Shown piece after piece: positions 9,301 through 18,038 of a stretch of DNA of 48,320 nucleotides (position 1 is its first letter; every line of letters begins with the position of its first letter). This DNA comes from Paramacrobiotus metropolitanus (lineage: Eukaryota > Tardigrada > Eutardigrada > Parachela > Macrobiotidae). The translations under genes were made by a program, and so were the position numbers. A model generated the notes under the pieces. The model saw only the letters and a program-made list of their open reading frames with translations, was not told the DNA's origin and did no database searches. The stretch spans positions 1 through 48,320 of the forward strand of contig NW_026570548.1 in assembly GCF_019649055.1 (NCBI RefSeq). The letters run 5' to 3'.

Positions 9301-9832
9301 GCTGTTCTTGTAAGAACAGTGAGTTTTCCGAAAGGTCATCCTGTTTGACCTTTCCCTCGTCGATCAGCTCGTTGCTGCTGACGGCGCCACTACCTTCGGT
9401 GACCTTTTGACTGACTTCGTCACTTCCCTTCTCAACTTGATCCGCGTTTTCCTCCTTGACCTTTTCGGCCGACCGTGCCATTCCTCCGGTCTCGGCCTTC
9501 TTGTCATCTTTGTTCTGTCCATCTGAAGCCGTTCTCTCTTCGGTGACCTTTGCTTGGTCTACCGTGTTATCTCCGACATGTCGTTCGGAGCTTTTTCCAT
9601 TTCCGTCACTCGAGCTTTCGTTCTGAGTTTCCCTCAGGGCCGTTTGATATGTGGCCTCTGAGCCTCTGGCGTCCTTCCTCCCAAAGGTCTTTTGAGCTAG
9701 AGTTGCTCTTTCATGTTCCACGGGCCGTGTGTACGGCTTTAGTTTCCGTTCGTAAGGGTTTTCTAACCCCTGAGACCGTTCTCTCTGACTGCTCGATGAG
9801 ACCGGTTCATTACCGTCTGTGTCTTGGTCCAT
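6266..9832 (-). CDS. Retrotransposon Gag with coiled coil, capsid-like domain and CCHC zinc knuckle
   Basis: The open frame begins upstream at 9940 (TTG), but the first ATG is at 9832 ('MDQDTDGNEP'), giving about 1188 residues, far longer than an ordinary Ty3 Gag. Numbering from the open frame: residues 40-280 are polar and disordered, about 290-690 form a long charged coiled coil, about 850-1010 contain a capsid-like retrotransposon Gag domain ('ALLGWIRQVKETQKTYDLSD', 'WFDAEREI', 'FKEHFGDRDEGVNALREAM', 'FLIQGCKND'), and 1148-1161 read 'CQNCMYGNHHTQAC', a perfect C-x2-C-x4-H-x4-C knuckle. Gag would assemble particles and package RNA. The frame holds many AAAGGTCA motifs on both strands. Confidence 0.75.
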   Translation of the reverse strand: MDQDTDGNEPVSSSSQRERSQGLENPYERKLKPYTRPVEHERATLAQKTFGRKDARGSEATYQTALRETQNESSSDGNGKSSERHVGDNTVDQAKVTEERTASDGQNKDDKKAETGGMARSAEKVKEENADQVEKGSDEVSQKVTEGSGAVSSNELIDEGKVKQDDLSENSLFLQEQLEENGTSPTSSDKFYTDDEDETTVQTSFHTAMKEANLTKGMFDTTLQDKPEETFEGMASGRADDPDQRSPSPKTSVMNGLKQRVKELEQLLDEKEAQAFAAIRDQCNKTFEVEARLSVMEQEKVTFEDEAQQWKVRFEGQKKAAEDLRKMVEDRDAEGILTAEEDGLSEEAAERSQEIAELKNERDLLQSKVKEAEKKRDESLANATKFTGKVTSLTADISKLKDDLKLREDLVNTLQTELKEMKRKHNEAENQRDQAAKELLELAEITKTEFKRLNDEIDNQKKEAKKWLKEAQRCDERVTVLEVVNKEGKTENEKQKEEIAKLSDESVGLATSVMEKDDKITELKAQLKVVEEECQARGRTLADRADRITRLEAEAEILKAAKMDLDKTLDNRASTILEQMRKVTEANNDYEKLRKDANETVKQLQQTVKQREEEIKTLKRSAKQKEGEAKQPERIESPPPGYGEVHTVEGSFHFQAPLKTGTGRSDGHDEDKVKAEKVTDDTELAKGHSGPIGGVNPRQQETGPRETIVYKSDHQPDNHEDPRVRQNEQERVAREEERREREYRAEYHAEAQRLRREEREFRGYMRAMARKSALIDYNGNREALLGWIRQVKETQKTYDLSDAAMMLEVANAVKGDAKAWFDAEREIDDEEEAEELTVDEWMTKFKEHFGDRDEGVNALREAMTRKFEAGKETLDQFYQAIMRFKSKRIITEKQAIGFLIQGCKNDSDLYKALRAQKFHNPMDIKEFFRTWSTGEEKYKVTRGNRVQDDCVIIRSRQIEEVANGRQNQSYSAQVPRYNTEFPPLGTQEVTFDNERNEGQISYATIAAIQTAVQEATKPAIAAIQASAQQAARPKQNPQGNVQRNALNGGLGGQGMAQGNPGFAGQGFNGGGGNQGNFRPNRGQGNQGPRYGSRVERLFTMIDGWVANNALTCQNCMYGNHHTQACSFAGTPWNQNPNRVVYEEWLMLRNNHGGWRNAMANGYVPQSRQGGRYAGQGGQANCCQSRRPG

Positions 9833-9940
9833 ATCTTTGGCTTCCGTTGATGATCGGATAACTTGGACGATGCTAATAATGTTTCTGACACGTGTGTTAG
9901 TTTTAGCTACGTAAGCCCCTTTACACGTAAACAGAAACAA

Positions 9941-10345
9941 GTGCTGTCCTAAAGGTCACCTCCTTTTGTATCAGCTCAATTTTACTAAAGGTCACTCTGC
10001 CTCAAAAAATGCTAAGTCCCTTCTAAAGGTCACTTCCTTTAGTAAAATGAGATTAATTTCCCACTGTTTCAGCTTAATAGCTTACTCCGTCGCGTTATAG
10101 GTAACTTTTTCCTTCAGAACTTTTCTGTTTTAAAGGTCACTATCAACTTCGTTCTAGAACGTCTAACCTGAGAATATTTTTCGATTTTATTGAGAAATCA
10201 ACTTAGATTTCCTCAGAATAAACGTTATTTATTCAGCTTTCAACTTTTAATAAAGGTCATCATTCTCGTCGAAATTTTGGTAAAGGTCAACTTCTCGTCA
10301 GTCGATTCAGAAAATTTTCTCAGCTGGCTACGTCACGATCTTAAG
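9941..10345 (-). promoter_or_regulatory. Gag leader with six AAAGGTCA motifs
   Basis: This non-coding stretch lies just upstream of gag and holds AAAGGTCA at about 9946, 9988, 10026, 10134, 10253 and 10281, all in the same orientation on the plus strand. AAAGGTCA is the classical monomer site (NBRE type) of NR4A/HR38 nuclear receptors and contains the AGGTCA half-site used by many others. Because no protein is encoded here, these copies cannot be explained by codon choice. Whether they bind a receptor, act in the RNA, or only share origin with the coding copies is unknown. Confidence 0.45.
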
Positions 10346-10605
10346 TGCCGTGCGCAAAAACTCCGCCTCCTATCGAAATCTCAGCTTCTAATTGGCTAAT
10401 TTCCTAACTACGCTACTGCGCCAATCACAGTGCGAATAACTGACCAATCAGAAACGTTGTTTTTCAGATTATAAGGCAGAGTGACGTCACGTCGAAAATC
10501 GAAAATTTTAGCTAGCGCGCCGTGCGCAAAAGTACCGCCTACTTTTCGCTCAGCTCATCACCGACCAATAAGAATTGAGGATTTTACCAATCAGCCAATA
10601 GCTAA
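10346..10605 (-). promoter_or_regulatory. CCAAT-box/CRE-rich promoter-like block, probably the retrotransposon U3
   Basis: Within 260 bases there are about six CCAAT/ATTGG boxes (near 10392, 10420, 10443, 10564, 10588 and 10595), a perfect CRE palindrome TGACGTCA (about 10481), and two copies of a block starting CCGTGCGCAAAA followed by a GC-box-like ACTCCGCCT or GTACCGCCT (10350 and 10519). A TATAAG lies at about 10470 on the plus strand. The position upstream of gag and the duplicated enhancer-like layout fit an LTR U3 driving minus-strand transcription. The LTR ends are not identified, so a host promoter cannot be excluded. Confidence 0.45.
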
Positions 10606-10859
10606 ATTAATAAACGAAAATCTGACCTGATCGTCTCCGTGATCCAGAAATCGATCCTGCGCGTCCTTCCGCGATTCCTCCAATCCTCCAGCGATTAAGC
10701 TGACTTCTCCTGGGCCAGCCGATAACCCCTTCCGTTTCGCCTCAACGGGACGCAACGGTGCGTCGACCAAATAGCTTGCTGGCTGCGGGTCTTCTGTCGC
10801 GCCTTGACGTTGGCAACGACAGGGGCGCTCGATCACCCTTTTGGGAGAGCGCGTATAAT

Positions 10860-11062
10860 GTGTGTGTGCGCTCTACTCAGTAGAGACGCACCTGAAACTC
10901 CACACCCGACAGCCAAAAGTGGCTTGCCCACTCGTGCCCCCCTTCGGGCTTCTGCCTCTTGCGGCGATCTTTCTCGGCGCTTGTGCCCCTCCAATCAAAG
11001 CTACTTCAGTAGCCTTGATCGCGTCAGGTCAGTACAGCGTGCTCTACTCAGTAGAGACACAC
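10860..11062. repeat. Short palindromes including two copies of CTCTACTCAGTAGAG
   Basis: The near-palindrome CTCTACT-C-AGTAGAG occurs at about 10871 and 11042. Between them are GCTACT-TC-AGTAGC (about 10999) and CGGCGCTTGTGCC (10975), the latter identical to hairpins in the retrotransposon linker ORF at 1777-1917. This links the stretch to the retrotransposon, perhaps as part of its LTR or leader. No gene is seen. Confidence 0.4.
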
Positions 11063-11237
11063 TGATGCTGATCTGCTGAGATCCAGACGCTCCTTCGCCA
11101 CCGATCAGTACGCGAGCCCTTTCTCGCGGGAGACTTCTTCCACACCTCGTCAAATGGACGGGAAAAACTTCAGAGATTATTCTGGAGAAACACGACTCTT
11201 GCTACCATATGAGCGTGGACCTGGTGAAGGTTCACGC

Positions 11238-11293
11238 GTAGGAACAGAATTGACGGAATTCTGCCTACCAAAAAGCCTAGCAATGCTATAAAA
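11238..11293 (+). promoter_or_regulatory. Bulged hairpin followed by a TATA box
   Basis: GTAGG-AA-CAGAATT...AATTCTG-CCTAC folds into a 12-pair stem with a two-base bulge (11238-11268). About 20 bases further, GCTATAAAAGCGCC (about 11284) is a good plus-strand TATA box. An AATAAA lies at about 11596. TATA and AATAAA about 300 bases apart could mark a plus-strand LTR or a short transcript. No ORF of note follows. Confidence 0.3.
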
Positions 11294-11299
11294 GCGCCT

Positions 11300-13049
11300 A
11301 CGCTATAGAAAGCGAGAAATGGCGTGACTGCTAGGAATTTATGAACAGCCTAAATTCGATAGAATTTCCTCATGGACAACTCCGCATTGCTGACTGCAGC
11401 AAGCGTGGAAAATGCGCACGTAGCCGCCACACAGTGCGGGTGCGTGCAGAACAGCGTGCTTCCGCCACGCGTAAGGCGGGCGTGCAGCAAAACACAACAG
11501 ACTGCCAAAGCGAGGGTGTACGCATGTACGCCTGCGCTCACAGCATCAACCGTAGATCGTGCTTGTAACTGTAAGTGACCCGCTTTTCATTAAGCAATAA
11601 ACCACCACCCCACTATAGAAGTGGCAAAAGCAGAGGGCATTTATCACACCACGTGTGCGACCTGGTATCGTATCGTATTGAGTTAACGGACGGGTAACAG
11701 GATGCCTGAGCGATTAGGCCAGAAGGAAGAAGGCGATACGCGCAACACGTTATATCGGCAACGACAAATGCACGGACCGCATACGTTTTAGGATTCCGTT
11801 TCTTGTAACCGGATTGCAGTCTCCGCGTGAAGTTAAAACCTACAGAGAAAGGCCGAAGGTTCTATACAGTAGTATCCCCCAACCGGCAACGCTCCTGGAT
11901 CAGTGTTTGCATGTGTGCATTGAAGTTCCCGTAAGATGGTGGGTTGTTTGAGATGCTCTTGTTCTGAATAAAACGGAAGCTCGTTTGGAAACTTCTTACA
12001 AATGAAGACCGGAAAACTTGCAGTGCAGAGAAAGAATCAATAAAGCAAATAATCCAAAATCACAAGTTCAGCCGTACCAGCGCACAGGGAAAACAGCAAT
12101 CACAACAAAAACATCGTAATTATGCCGTATAGCATTTCGAATGAAGCCGATATGAAAAATTAGGCCGCGGTCGCCGGTTAGTAGTTCATTGGTTAAAAAA
12201 TACTGACATTACTTGCTAATTCGCATTTGCAATTATGTTATTCAAGATAAATATAGTAACTGAATGCTTAGCAGCAGGAAAATTATTATCCTGCAAAGTG
12301 CAAACCAAGTTCGGCACTTTTGCATTAGTCTTAATGGACTGCAATATTTTTTTACTGTTTAAACATGACCGTGTAAAACTGACCAGTGAAACCCCATGGA
12401 CCAGAGAAAGCCAGTAAAACCAAAATCCGCGAGAATAAATTTTAAGAACACGCATCTGAACTGAATTGGTTTAACAAATACCTTTCCACGTTTTTGACAG
12501 ACGCAAAGTGCGATGCGTTGCAGGAAATAGTCAACGGTGCCGAAAAGAAAACCTGGCCTAGAGTACTAGTATTTCAAGAGCTACAAGTAACTCGTACGTT
12601 GATAATAGAAGTACAAGTATTCATGATATTAAATTTTCCCCGCCTGGCCACCCGTAGCTATAACATATGCCTGTGCTCATTTGATGTCTAACATCGGCGG
12701 TGCAATCAGTTAATGCTATCTTGAGATGATAATCTCGATAATTCGTGTCTACCGTTGATAATGCCCGACCGTAACACTCAATGCGTATCGCTTAATGAGA
12801 TCTAATTCCAAAAATTTTCATGTTACGGGACGCATTGTGCCGCCGCAGCGAAACATGCGAAGAACATGCCAGTTGCCAACTCATATACATGTACCGGTAT
12901 ACAAACCTCCATAGTAAGTCAAGTCTTATACGTGTGTGCACTATCCGTTGGTGCTTTATTACCACACAGAGATACAGCATTCTTCTATCATTTAGTGGAG
13001 ATTCTTTTGATGTATTCTTATTATTTAGACAGAAGCCACATAAGCCAGA
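11300..13049. other. Non-coding stretch
   Basis: No ORF here shows domain similarity or codon structure; those present are under 95 codons. The region becomes AT-rich to the right and includes the 5' flank of F-box copy A, which begins at 13050. Apart from AATAAA near 11596 I see no defined element. Confidence 0.5.
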
Positions 13050-13053
13050 ATGT

Positions 13054-13062
13054 ATCTGTACG
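13054..13062 (+). repeat. Left 9-bp target-site duplication of foldback element 1
   Basis: ATCTGTACG, repeated exactly at 14709-14717. The sequence belongs to codons 2-5 of F-box copy A; copy B has the homologous codons uninterrupted at 19960. Confidence 0.85.
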
Positions 13063-14708
13063 GGCGCACCGACAACTCGCTGACCGACATCTTGCTGACC
13101 GACAACTTGCTGACGACTATTTGCTGACCGACAAAATGTTGACCCGACAGTTTGTTGAAACAACGAATCGCTGACCAACATTTTGCTGAACGACAGTTTG
13201 CTGACACCGACGATTTGCTGACGACATTTTGTTGACTGACAAAATGTTTACCCGACAATTTGCTTACATACTAATTTGTTGACCGACATTTTGCTGACCG
13301 ACGATTCGTGGAAATACCGACAACTCGCTGACCACCAGTTTATTTTGTTATCCATCGAATCATTGTGATAAACAAATAAACAAAAACACCATTTCGAATA
13401 AAAGGCTACAAAGATGCTACAAGTACAAATGCAATGAACAATACTGTTACTGGCAGATATTTGTTTCCAGGTTGTGCAAACAGCAGGATGCTATTGTGCG
13501 CATATGCAGTAACGAAATCCGTTTTCGCTGTGCAGAAACACTTTACCACTAACGATACAAGTTTAAATTTTGAGTTTTGATGGTGATACAGATACTTACG
13601 CCGCAGACCGAATACCACCGGTGTAATTATAAATATAATATATATATATAAAAACATTAATAAATAATTATTATTAACTAAGACAACAACAACAAACAAC
13701 AGATTTCAGTTATAAATGTCACCAGTGACTAAACGAAACCCCCAACGACCTCGGGACTTTTTTTTAGAGCAAATCTAACCTCGGGATAATTTTCAGCGCA
13801 TTTTTCTGATACAGAAACCATTTTTCAAAACTTTTTTTGAAAAGAAAAAATTTCTGACTGCCGGGCCCCATACACCCCCCCCGTTACCTTAGGCGGTTGC
13901 AATGGCGCCACTAACAAAAACTTTATTTTTGCCTTTAGAACACTAATTTCTAGGTAAATCGATATCGCTGATTCTGAATATGTTGTTAGAAACCTTGTAT
14001 TAGTTATCTTAAAGAAGAATCTTGCGTATTCAAATTTTTCGACGGAAATCTGCAAAATTTTATTTTTTCGAAAAATTTTCTGTTCTTCGACTCAAATAAT
14101 TTTTCTGATCGCATATTCGAAATCAGCAATGTCGATTTACCTAGAAAAAGTGTTCTAAAGGCAAAAATAAAGTTTTTGTTAGTGGCGCCATTGCAACCGC
14201 CTAAGGTGACGGGTGGGTGTATGGGGCCCGGCAGTCAGAAATTTTTTCTTTCAAAAAAAATTTTTGAAAATGGTTTCTATATCAGAAAAATGCGCTGAAA
14301 ATTATCCCGAGGTCAGATTTGCTCTAAAATAAAGTCCCGAGGTCGTTGGGGGTCTCGTTTAGTCACTGAATGTCACTGTAGTGCTTCTTTTTCATGAAAT
14401 AAACGTAGATTTTAATTTTCGCGTAAATTTTGCTTATGTGCGTTGAACAGGTCAGCAAATTGTCGGTCAGCAAGTTTTCGTTTTTTACAAGTTGTCGGTC
14501 AGCGAGTTGTCGATTACCGACATTTCGCTGACCGACAAGTAAGTTGTCGTTCAGCAAATTGGTTTCAGCAAGATGTCGGTCAGCAAGTTTGTAGAAAAGG
14601 GAAGTGTCGGTCAACGATTTGTCGGTCAGCAAGTTGTGATAGTCAGCAACAAGTCGGTCAGCAAATTGTCGGTCAGCGAGATGAAGGTCATAGAGTTGTC
14701 GTGCTACC
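13063..14708. mobile_element. Foldback (FB)-like transposon 1 with tandem-repeat terminal inverted repeats
   Basis: The left arm (13063-about 13336) is about 16 degenerate copies of a 13-15 bp unit close to TTGCTGACCGACA. The right arm (about 14449-14708) is the same unit in reverse orientation (TGTCGGTCAGCAA). Termini are GGCGCACCGACAACTC on the left and, as reverse complement, GGTAGCACGACAACTC on the right. It is flanked by a perfect 9-bp duplication, ATCTGTACG. Drosophila FB elements and Mutator-like elements also make 9-bp duplications, and FB arms are tandem repeats. No transposase is encoded, so it is non-autonomous. The interior holds an AT-rich spacer and a nested hAT-like element. 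Confidence 0.85.
13723..14368. mobile_element. hAT-like non-autonomous foldback element nested in FB element 1
   Basis: Inverted arms of about 260 bp (13723-13982 and about 14105-14368) begin CAGTGACTAAACGA and share CCCCCAACGACCTCGGGA. The whole 646-bp unit is flanked by an exact 8-bp direct repeat AATGTCAC (13715-13722 and 14369-14376). CA(G)TG termini and 8-bp duplications are hallmarks of hAT elements. There is no transposase ORF; the arms nearly meet, so the RNA would fold into one long hairpin. Confidence 0.85.
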
Positions 14709-14717
14709 ATCTGTACG
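14709..14717 (+). repeat. Right 9-bp target-site duplication of foldback element 1
   Basis: ATCTGTACG, identical to 13054-13062. The interrupted exon of F-box copy A resumes here. Confidence 0.85.
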
Positions 14718-16743
14718 AGCTGCAAAAAGTTAAAAGATCTCTGTACGCCTGGAATGCCGTGGATGTAGAGATTGACGGTCTCCTTCAGTACGGCCACGTT
14801 ATTGGCCTGGAAGAAACTGACGGAACAACGCCGCGTTTGATCGTCGACTTCGGCTGTCCGACCCAGGATGCAGTGCTAATGGAAGAAGGGACGATCTTCG
14901 ACAGCTCTTTGCGCCCTACCTCTAAGAAACGCCCGCCCACGGGAGAGCAGGTGGAAGTGCTGATATTCGAGCACAAGAATGGTCCCTGGAAATGGTATCC
15001 GGGCAAGATCTTGATTAAGTCCTTCCTCAACTTGGAAAAGACAGCGCTGATAGAAGTGGAAATCAATGGCTATCGTCAGCGCGAACTGCTTCCCGAAAAA
15101 CAGATCCGACGACCACTTTCGCTGGATAAACAACAGCAAAAGCGTCTGCAACCAGGACACTTCGTCTTGCGGACGTGTCGTGTGCCGAACGGTTACTGGA
15201 CGTTGGACCGGTTTGTAGCAGATGCATTGTGCCGTAAGGTAGAAAAGAAATTTCATCTTCGCTTTACGCGCGTCCTCAGCCAGGAGCTGCACTACGTTCG
15301 GCGGTGCAATGAGCCTCCAATGGATGATGCGGATGTGGTAAGATTCCCTACGAAACCGGTTTGACCTCCCAATATCATTGTTGTTTTGGTACTGCATGGG
15401 GTCGTTTCTTGTCGAACGTTAGTTATACTGTATTTTGCGTAAACCGGCAAGAAACAACCGGAAACTGTGTTTTACAGAAAAATATAGAATAAAATTTTTG
15501 CAAAATGTTTTTCTTGAATTTGTGTTGTTTGCTCTACGTAATTATGCGTAAGCTCTAACTAAAACTTTGTTCAATTCTTTTTTATTTTAGGCGAAACTTT
15601 TCGAAAGCCAGAATGGGAAATGTGTACGTTCTCCTAACGAAAAGTCGTGCCTGAGCGAACGAAAGCGGAAAAAGCGCCAAACTGCAGGGGATTGCGGTTT
15701 AGCATTGCCAGTCGAGATCTTGAAGGAGATCTTCCTCTCACTGCACACCGTCGATCAACAGCGCTGCCGACGCACCTGTCAGCTGTGGGATGCCGTGCTG
15801 ACATCGGGAGACGAGTGGAGAACATTCGTGCGCATACAGATAGAGGCAGAGGACGATTATGCCATTCATCCATACATTGGGTATAATTGCCTCTTCAAGC
15901 ACATCACGCCCGGTACGCGAACAATCTGCCTGCAAGATCCGGAATGTGGTCTTGACTACGAGGACCGCGAAGATTGGATTAAGATCAACGAAGCTGTGAA
16001 CTTGATTAGAAAAGTCCTGGACGATGGAGGCATACGCATCGACCGATTTATCCTGCACCAACGCGAGATGTTAATTGACTTATCCGAACTGCCGCTGAAA
16101 ATGTTTTTCGCCGAGACAGTCGCGCTGTATTCCAAACTGGCATCCTGCTGTGACCGTTTAATATTGAAGCAACACCGTCTGATTTATCAGTGCATAAATG
16201 ATAATTCCTGGGAATTCCGTATTCCAACGGCTGCCATGAATCCAGGCAGTGTGGACGAAGCGCAAATTTGGGATGTGTTTGAGAAGCATCTGTGCTGTGT
16301 TGGACCGAAGAGAGAGCTGTACGAAAGGCATCGGTGTCATCCGCCGGTCGACAAGCAGCGTTTGACCCACTGCCTGGCGAATTTGATTAACAGCCGAGAG
16401 AGGGCGTCGATTGTGAAGAAGGTACCTCATGTACTGTACATATACCACGGCTACAGTACTCTCCGAGAAACTGTGCATGAGTTCTGCAATTCAGCTTTTT
16501 CTAATGGCATTCCGATTATCCGGAATGATTTTACAGATTCTGAAGGATTACCAAACTTGCGATCCGCGTTCCTCCGCTTCTTACCGGAATTCGAAGTGGA
16601 TTTTGTATAATATGGCGAACATGGACGTCGGAAAGCTGAACAAACTGTGCCTGCTTGCCTTGTGGCGCGAAATGGCGTTCTGGTCGGATTCATCCTCCGA
16701 TGAGGAAGAAGGCAACAGCGACAGCTCAGATTCTGACAACTAG

Positions 16744-17827
16744 GGACGGCGCATTACTGGTGAACCTTGTTTCATTTAGCGCTATATTCTTATACTTTGT
16801 ACTATATAATTGCACCAGACTGGGCATTGGCAAACCGGGACGCAGCTCTCATGGTCGGGGCTGCAGACTTAGCTCTGCCTGTTTCATCATAACAACATTA
16901 TCCAGATTCAGATCTATATTGCCACGAATGGGATACACCAGAGCCGGCAAACCAGAAAAGACTGACCAAAACCAATATTATATTCTGAAAGCCCGTAGTC
17001 GAAAACCCGTCCAGATAGTATTCATTTCTTTCAAAACCTCTCCCGCTTCGAACGCCAACCGGAAGAGTTTTGACTACCTTCACCAAATGTAACTAAATTA
17101 GTATAATAATAATTATCATCGTGGTATTTTTAACCAGGTAGTGTTGCCACGTAAACAAACTAAAATACGGTTAAAAAACGAAAGTATTTTCCACTAAATA
17201 AAGTATCACAATTAATTTAATTAGCAGACGACTACAAATTTAACGACTACATATTTAAGAACGACTATATATTTAACATTGTCATCGAGGACAATTTCTA
17301 AACAAGTGCCGGCCGAGCAGCTATCGCCACACTATCACTAATGTGATTGTCTGTTCAATCAGTGATAGACCGAACTACCGCCACTGTTCAGTGCACAAAC
17401 CCGTTAGTTCACTGAGTGACCGAACTACCACTACGGATAGCTATGTGAGCGGTTGACCGAGCCGCTCACATAGCTATCCGTGGTTTTCGGTTTTACCTTC
17501 GATCACCGCACTGGTCCGCAAACAGTGAGGACATTAAGGCTTCGTTTATGAAACAAAACGATAGTCATTTTCGGTTGCCATTGGTACAGCAACGATGTTC
17601 AGTACAGATAGAGACCTGTGGCTGCCCGCAGCTTCCACCTTTATATCACCTGTCAGGACAGTGAACAACTGCTGAATGGTGCAGCACTATAGCAATATTT
17701 TGCGATTTTTGTGCAAATATAACGTGGTTTTCGCGCTAATTAATTGTGTGCCTAGTTGGTTCGTACAGTCGACTAGGTTGCTTTTTTCATTGGCGTACTA
17801 TAAATAATTACCGGAATTATTCCGCAG
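16744..17827. other. Non-coding stretch between copy A and an orphan exon
   Basis: Contains the 3' flank of copy A and several CACTG/CAGTG-bearing inverted motifs around 17310-17440, possibly the remains of another inverted-repeat element. No coding sequence is recognisable. The 17433-17481 palindrome is listed separately. Confidence 0.5.
17433..17481. repeat. Perfect 20-bp inverted repeat with 9-base loop
   Basis: ACGGATAGCTATGTGAGCGG at 17433-17452 and its exact reverse complement at 17462-17481, separated by TTGACCGAG. It would extrude as a cruciform or fold as RNA. The origin is probably a decayed MITE; function is unknown. Confidence 0.9.
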
Positions 17828-18038
17828 ATTTTGCAGGATTATCAAAACTGTGACCCACGTCTTTATGCGCAATATGGGAATTCCAAGCTGATTCGGTATA
17901 ATATACATAGCTACCGTAGACGTTGAGAAGCTGAATAAATTGTGCCTGTACGGCTTGTGGCGCGAAATGGAGGACTGGTCGAGTTCTGACTCACCCTCGG
18001 ATGGGAAAGCGAGCGACAGCTCCGAGTCCGACGATTAG
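17828..18038 (+). pseudogene. Orphan last exon of an F-box family copy
   Basis: A splice acceptor (ttccgcag) precedes codons that read like exon 3 of the family: I-L-Q-D-Y-Q-N-C-D-P-R, then 'LNKLCLYGLWREMEDWSSS'-like residues and an acidic Ser/Asp tail ending in TAG. A short insertion after AATAT changes the frame and gives a stop midway. Exons 1 and 2 are not present nearby, so it is a remnant of a deleted gene copy. Confidence 0.75.

Larger units (their letters stand above)
1..10620 (-). mobile_element. Ty3/gypsy-type LTR retrotransposon, cut by the window start
   Basis: Read on the minus strand, the order is putative promoter/leader (10620-9833), gag (9832-6266), a Gly/Gln-rich tail (to about 5800), a repeat-rich spacer, an aspartic protease (about 3850-3424), two long linker ORFs (3539-734) and the start of reverse transcriptase (686-1). 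Gag-protease-RT order and RT motifs of the type 'IEPSDAEWSFPVVL' and 'GKMDLQSGF' fit the Ty3/gypsy group. RNase H and integrase would lie beyond position 1. Coding frame changes at least eight times, so this copy is decayed or contains sequence errors. I could not fix LTR boundaries; no second LTR is in the window. The short hairpin GGCGCTTGTGCC occurs both in a linker ORF (1777-1917) and at 10975-10987, which hints that the element extends to about 11 kb. Confidence 0.8.
13050..16743 (+). pseudogene. F-box family gene, copy A, split by a transposon four codons after its start
   Basis: The original ATG is at 13050, followed by codons for Y-L-Y (to 13061). A 1646-bp foldback element then interrupts codon 5, and the reading frame resumes at 14709 with 'ELQKVKRSLYAWNAVDVEID'. 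Exon 1 ends at 15337 (GATGTG/gtaaga), exon 2 is 15591-16421 and exon 3 is 16537-16743, all phase 0. Exon 1 encodes the family's unfamiliar N-terminal domain with 'GPWKWYPGKILI'; exon 2 starts with an F-box ('LPVEILKEIFLSL', 'RRTCQLWDAVL'); exon 3 ends in an acidic Ser/Asp tail. F-box proteins are usually SCF ubiquitin-ligase adaptors. Downstream of the insertion the frame is intact and stays open into the transposon end, where ATGs at 14573 (non-ATG frame start) and 14681 could serve as new starts, giving about 564 residues from 14681. Confidence 0.75.

Noticed and set aside
11040-11130. TCCTTCGCCA near 11091-11100 as tRNA 3' end/primer-binding site of the large retrotransposon
   Set aside because: A 3' CCA is present and the location is plausible, but the adjoining bases do not form a convincing T-arm and no LTR edge is visible beside it.
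14573-14708. N-terminal peptide 'MSVSKFVEKGSVGQRFVGQQ' as a native part of F-box copy A
   Set aside because: It is the translated right arm of the foldback transposon; homologues begin with MYLY.
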